Shown: positions 60,601 through 64,000 of the stretch, in pieces | Position numbering within the stretch: position 1 is the stretch's first letter | Layout: each line of letters begins with the position of its first letter | Origin: Oceanobacillus rekensis | Lineage (GTDB): Bacteria > Bacillota > Bacilli > Bacillales > Amphibacillaceae | DNA: 64,000 bases | NCBI RefSeq assembly: GCF_002153375.1 | Contig: NZ_MTBQ01000008.1 | Location: 1 to 64,000 of the forward strand | Reading direction: 5' to 3' | The notes under the pieces: generated by a model | Database searches by the model: none | The model's input: only the letters and a program-made list of their open reading frames with translations | What the model was told of the DNA's origin: nothing | Made by a program: the position numbers and the translations under genes

Positions 60601-61713
60601 CTAATTACTCTTTATACCTGCTCCACATAGAGGAAATACTACTTGTTGTTCCTTTAATTCCGGGTATTTATCTAAGTATTGTAAATAACCGGCGTAATTA
60701 GCAGCTGATGTTAGTTCAACATAAATGCCTTTTAATGCAAGTTCCTTTCTTGCATTTATAATGCTCTCCTCTGAAACGCCAATTATATCACCGCTACTTG
60801 CCCGAATAGCTTGTAAGATTTCTGTTCCTCTTGCCGGTGCTGCAATGGCAATTCCCTCCGCCAAAGTTCCAGAGCTTTCAATTGGCCTAACTGTTTCTTC
60901 TCCCTCAGCATATGCTTGCATGATAGGTGCACATGTTTCTGCTTGTACAGCAAGAATCTTGGGCATTTTAGCAATCTGGCCACTTGCCATTAACTCCTCA
61001 AAGGCAATATAGGCTCCCATTAGCAATGTTCCATTTCCAACTGGAATAATGAATGCATCAGGCATTTTTTCATTCAATTTTTCAAAAATTTCATAAACAT
61101 ACGTCTTCGTACCTTCCCAAAAGATAGGATTATAAATATGGCTTGCATAAAATGAATTTGTTTTTTCTACCATGGTGATTGCCGCTTTGGCTGTGTCTTC
61201 TCTCGATCCAGGAATCTTATGAATCACCGCGCCGTGGGCTTCAATCTGTTTCACTTTTTTTACGGAAGTAGAATCAGGCACAAAAATATCGCATTGGATT
61301 CCTGCTCTTGCTCCATAAGCCGCAATTGCTGTCCCCGCATTCCCGCTACTGTCTGCAATTACTCGATCGAAGCCTAGTTTCTTCGCCATGGCAATAAGGA
61401 GTACAGCGCCTCGATCTTTAAATGATAACGTCGGCATATAAAAGTCGGCTTTTGCATAGAGATTTTCAGATAATTTGATCAGCGGAGTGTCTCCTTCTCC
61501 TAATGTAATCTCCTGCCAAACATCGTCCTTTTCAAATGGCAATGCATCAATATACTTCCAGAGTGAATGATTTCGTGATATAGATGTTTTTGAAAAATCA
61601 ACGGCCTCTTTTTCATATTCAAGTCCGAGCAGCCCTCCACAATCACATTTCCATTTATTACTCTCCAAAAGGTATCTTGTGCTACAGTCATAACAAATAT
61701 AGTTCATCATCAA
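60601..61713 (-). CDS. Threonine synthase-like PLP enzyme
   Basis: A 370-residue fold-type II PLP enzyme with a cysteine-rich N-terminus (CYDCSTRYLL, WKCDCGGLLGL) like a zinc ribbon, EGDTPLIKL, PLP-Lys in MPTLSFKDRGAVLLIAMAKK, SSGNAGTAIAAYGARAG and PVGNGTLLMGAYIAFEEL. Threonine synthases convert O-phosphohomoserine, but related enzymes act on other substrates. Four-bp overlap (61710-61713) with the RidA gene couples translation. Placement between a D-amino acid aldolase and RidA argues for a catabolic rather than biosynthetic role. Confidence 0.82.
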   Translation of the reverse strand: MMMNYICYDCSTRYLLESNKWKCDCGGLLGLEYEKEAVDFSKTSISRNHSLWKYIDALPFEKDDVWQEITLGEGDTPLIKLSENLYAKADFYMPTLSFKDRGAVLLIAMAKKLGFDRVIADSSGNAGTAIAAYGARAGIQCDIFVPDSTSVKKVKQIEAHGAVIHKIPGSREDTAKAAITMVEKTNSFYASHIYNPIFWEGTKTYVYEIFEKLNEKMPDAFIIPVGNGTLLMGAYIAFEELMASGQIAKMPKILAVQAETCAPIMQAYAEGEETVRPIESSGTLAEGIAIAAPARGTEILQAIRASSGDIIGVSEESIINARKELALKGIYVELTSAANYAGYLQYLDKYPELKEQQVVFPLCGAGIKSN

Positions 61714-62102
61714 TCTTCCTTTTCTTCATCAATATAAGCAACTGCCTCAAGTTCAACATGATATCCATAGTGCAGTTGATTGGTAGGAACAACGGCCCGT
61801 GCTGGCTTATGGTCACCAAAATACTGTTTGTATAATGAATTCACGTTATCCCATAAGGATATATCTGAAATATAAATCGTGACCTTCATAATATCCTTTT
61901 TATTTGCACCTGCTGCTTCTAAAATGTGGTCTACATTCGAAAGTACTTGTTTTGTTTCATCAGTAATGTCTCCACTTGTTCCCTCACCTGTAAAGGGATC
62001 AACCGGTAGCTGCCCTGAAATGAAAAGCAAGTTTCCTTTTTGGGTTGCTGCAGAATAATGCCCTGGGTTTGGTTTTGCACCATTAATCGAAATAAATTTC
62101 AT
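61710..62102 (-). CDS. RidA family reactive-intermediate deaminase
   Basis: A 130-residue RidA/YjgF protein: MKFISINGAKPNPGHYSAAT, GNLLFISGQLPVDP, VTIYISDISLWDNVNSLYKQ and PARAVVPTNQLHYGYHVELE; the catalytic Arg in the PAR.VV motif is present. It hydrolyses enamine/imine intermediates released by PLP dehydratases, which fits its coupling to the threonine-synthase-like gene. GGACAATATT precedes the ATG. Confidence 0.9.
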   Translation of the reverse strand: MKFISINGAKPNPGHYSAATQKGNLLFISGQLPVDPFTGEGTSGDITDETKQVLSNVDHILEAAGANKKDIMKVTIYISDISLWDNVNSLYKQYFGDHKPARAVVPTNQLHYGYHVELEAVAYIDEEKED

Positions 62103-62192
62103 AATATTGTCCTCCTCTTTAGAATGTATTTAATAAATCTTATAAAAAATTATATAAGCATAGTAAAAAGGTAACTAAATATTTATTTCCAA

Positions 62193-62846
62193 TTACTTGT
62201 TGCTTTTTTCTTTAATTTCCTCAATATAACTGTACACAGTCACTTTGGAAACATTCAATTTCTCAGCTACTTTATCAATTGTGCCGCGTATGAGAAAAAC
62301 CCCCTTTTCCTCCATAAATCGAATCATTTCAATCTTTTCATCTCGTCTTAATTTCTCTACTTGCTCGTCACCAATAATTTTATCGATCAAATCATTAGCA
62401 ATCTCCTGAATATGCTCCATTTCATTCAAATTTACATGTTTGTAAATAGGCTCTGGCTCATGGTTTGGGTGATCTGGAATCAAACTGTTTAACCAGTTAA
62501 TATTTTCAGTGATTCTAGTCGTATCAATATTAATGCAGAGTGCTCCCAAGACTTTTTTTTCCTCGTCCCTAATTAACAATGTAGAAGATTTTATTAATCT
62601 ACCATCATCTGTTTGAAAGTAATAATTTGTTGAAAAGTCATTTGTGAAATTTTGTGAAAGCAATACTTCGGTTATTAAATGATTAAAGCTTTGCCCTACT
62701 TGCCTGCCAGTTACATGGTTGTTAACCGTGTAAACAACTGAGTTTTGTGGAACGGTTAAGTCATGTAGTACAACTTCACAATCATGGCCAAAGGTTCTTG
62801 CAATCACCTCCGCTACCGGGATGTACTGTTCAAGAATTGTATTCAT
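62193..62846 (-). CDS. YheO/DauR-type transcriptional regulator (PAS + HTH_22)
   Basis: A 217-residue regulator: YheO-like PAS domain at about 5-115 (LEQYIPVAEVIARTFGHDCE; KKVLGALCINIDTTRI) and a C-terminal HTH at about 160-210 (RRDEKIEMIRFMEEKGVFLI, VAEKLNVSKVTVYSYIEEIK). DauR regulates D-arginine catabolism in Pseudomonas; here the likely targets are the D-amino-acid genes downstream and the divergent symporter. Confidence 0.87.
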   Translation of the reverse strand: MNTILEQYIPVAEVIARTFGHDCEVVLHDLTVPQNSVVYTVNNHVTGRQVGQSFNHLITEVLLSQNFTNDFSTNYYFQTDDGRLIKSSTLLIRDEEKKVLGALCINIDTTRITENINWLNSLIPDHPNHEPEPIYKHVNLNEMEHIQEIANDLIDKIIGDEQVEKLRRDEKIEMIRFMEEKGVFLIRGTIDKVAEKLNVSKVTVYSYIEEIKEKSNK

Positions 62847-62960
62847 TCAAAAAAGTCCTTTCCAAAACTCATTCTAATAACTATGTTATATAATTTTTTA
62901 TATAAAATCAATAACTTTTTACATATTTTCAGTTTTTTTAGAATATTTTATAAATAGTTA

Positions 62961-62989
62961 TTGACAATTTCCTTGAACTTTTATATAAA
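62961..62989 (+). promoter_or_regulatory. Sigma-A promoter for the symporter
   Basis: TTGACA (62961-62966), 17-bp spacer, TATAAA (62984-62989): near consensus. A cre-like site follows at 63024-63037. Confidence 0.75.
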
Positions 62990-63023
62990 AGGGATAAGTA
63001 CTTTTTAAAATTCCAAGGGAAAA

Positions 63024-63037
63024 TGTAACCGCTTTCT
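63024..63037 (+). promoter_or_regulatory. cre-like CcpA site in the symporter leader
   Basis: TGTAACCGCTTTCT, identical to the 14-mer at 29837-29850, lies about 35 bp past the -10, a typical roadblock position for CcpA repression. Confidence 0.55.
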
Positions 63038-63203
63038 AAAGGGATAAGAGGAGGGATATAATACAGCAGCAGTAGTAGTGGAGAACTGAAAGTAGATTAG
63101 CTCATTTTTATCTATTGTTTATTGTATATTTTGTAAGTTTTAATGTTTATATTAATTTCTCTTGCTATCTTCACTTAATCATTCAGAATTAAAGGAGGTT
63201 CAT

Positions 63204-64000
63204 ATGAAAAAAATTGGATTACTCACACAAATTTTGATTGCATTCGTAATTGCTATTATTGTCGGCGCTATCGTTGGGCCAAGTATCGAGGTTGTTAAAC
63301 CACTTGGTGATTTATTTTTGCGTATGATTCAGTTTATAATCGTTCCCTTAGTCCTTGCATCCCTCGTGGTTGGTGTTGCAGGTACAGGGGACATTAAAAA
63401 AATTGGACGTATGGGTGGAGTAACTTTTTTTTACTATCTTTTAACCACAGCTTTTGCAGTAACAATCGGATTAATCCTTGCAAATATCTTTAAACCAGGT
63501 GTTGGTATCAATATAACTCAATCTACAGAAAAGTTAGAGACTACAGAGGCTCCTGGAATAGTTGATACATTATTAAACATCATCCCTACTAATCCTATTG
63601 CTTCAATGGTAGAGGGTAATATGCTGCAAATCATCTTTTTTGCCATCTTCCTTGGTCTCGCGATTACGATGTTAGGTGACAAGGCAAAAACAGTTTATAA
63701 CTTCTTCGATGAACTTGCTGAAATTATGTATAAAATTACATCCCTCGTAATAAAATTGGCTCCTATAGGGGTTTTCGGTCTAATCGCACCAATTGTTGGA
63801 GAGTATGGTGCTTCTATACTCCTTCCACTTTTGAAAGTTATTTTAATCGTTTATGCCGGATGCATCCTTCACGCTGTATTAACCTATTCACTTTTTGTTA
63901 AATATTTTGCAAACATGAATCCTTGGAAATTTTTTAAAGGAATTGCTCCTGCAAGCTTGGTGGCATTTAGTACAACAAGCAGCTCTGGAACTTTGCCAAT
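63204..64000 (+). CDS. Dicarboxylate/amino acid:cation symporter (DAACS), partial
   Basis: Starts MKKIGLLTQILIAFVIAIIV behind AAAGGAGGTTCAT and runs off the window end after about 265 codons. The frame contains LFLRMIQFIIVPLVLASLVV, GRMGGVTFFYYLLTTAFAVT, LNIIPTNPIASMVEGNMLQI-like segments and, at the very end, the DAACS signature STTSSSGTLP. Members import glutamate, aspartate, serine/threonine or C4-dicarboxylates with Na+ or H+. Divergent from the DauR-type regulator; likely the uptake route for the amino acid handled by the 59-62 kb enzymes. Confidence 0.9.
   Translation, partial: MKKIGLLTQILIAFVIAIIVGAIVGPSIEVVKPLGDLFLRMIQFIIVPLVLASLVVGVAGTGDIKKIGRMGGVTFFYYLLTTAFAVTIGLILANIFKPGVGINITQSTEKLETTEAPGIVDTLLNIIPTNPIASMVEGNMLQIIFFAIFLGLAITMLGDKAKTVYNFFDELAEIMYKITSLVIKLAPIGVFGLIAPIVGEYGASILLPLLKVILIVYAGCILHAVLTYSLFVKYFANMNPWKFFKGIAPASLVAFSTTSSSGTLP

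Overview
The window is low-GC Firmicutes DNA. Shine-Dalgarno sequences are strong (AGGAGG/GAGGTG), sigma-A promoters and CcpA-type cre sites are visible, and the families present (DUF1659/DUF2922/YvrJ, GlpP, YflT-type stress protein, DUF6773+XRE, DUF2975+XRE, DUF817) are typical of Bacillaceae. The mix fits a soil or halotolerant genus such as Oceanobacillus or Virgibacillus; this genus guess is inference. There is no rRNA, tRNA, CRISPR array or intact transposase.

Most of the window is a chain of small catabolic and transport modules separated by repeat-rich spacers. 0.5-4.3 kb: a decayed ATP-dependent DNA ligase, an AI-2E-family permease, a truncated serine recombinase and an aromatic-acid-exporter-like permease. 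4.7-6.5 kb: FAH-family hydrolase with its GntR/FCD regulator. 7.7-11 kb: creatininase-family hydrolase, GPH symporter and AraC regulator. 11.3-14.5 kb: a stand-alone undecaprenyl diphosphate synthase with an altered MDGNGRW motif, DUF817, a YiiX-like papain-fold protein, and a DUF2975/XRE pair. 15.2-24.4 kb: an apparent aromatic or aldehyde catabolic cluster (Zn alcohol dehydrogenase, aldehyde dehydrogenase, phosphoesterase, SDR, IclR, aromatic-acid MFS, unknown 90-residue protein, luciferase-like monooxygenase) with a divergent flavin reductase.

24.8-29.8 kb: YvrJ/DUF2922/DUF1659 genes, DoxX, DegV and a GAF+PucR-type regulator. 30.1-35.7 kb: a DUF5058 two-subunit putative transporter, an M20 amidohydrolase and an AbgT transporter, consistent with uptake and cleavage of acyl or aminobenzoyl-glutamate-like amides. 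35.9-42.2 kb: Zn dehydrogenase, D-serine ammonia-lyase, a secreted metallophosphoesterase, a wrecked NagD-type phosphatase and GlpP. Two copies of a conserved leader-plus-terminator RNA precede glpP and the phosphoesterase. 42.5-46.8 kb: a bcrC pseudogene, a Fur-box-preceded FNR-type reductase, and an SDR + flavin monooxygenase pair under a TPP riboswitch followed by a strong terminator.

47-50.4 kb contains a DUF6773/XRE pair and a pseudogene graveyard (nucleoside hydrolase, membrane proteins). 50.5-56 kb holds a general-stress flavin-binding protein, a cupin regulator divergent from an EamA exporter, and a row of small membrane or secreted protein genes separated by related ACTGGTGC terminator-like repeats. 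56-59.1 kb holds a YflT-type stress protein, a TRM11-like methyltransferase, a GIY-YIG protein and PsiE. 59.4-64 kb is an amino-acid module: D-threonine-aldolase-like enzyme, threonine-synthase-like enzyme, RidA and a DauR-type regulator, divergent from a Na+/H+ dicarboxylate/amino acid symporter cut by the window end.

Across the window are two families of palindromic repeats (GGGACAGGTTC and GTGCCAGTCCCC types), a 52-bp tandem array, a Bacillaceae-type spacer repeat, and a duplicated YvrJ segment. These point to extensive repeat-mediated reshuffling of the spacers.
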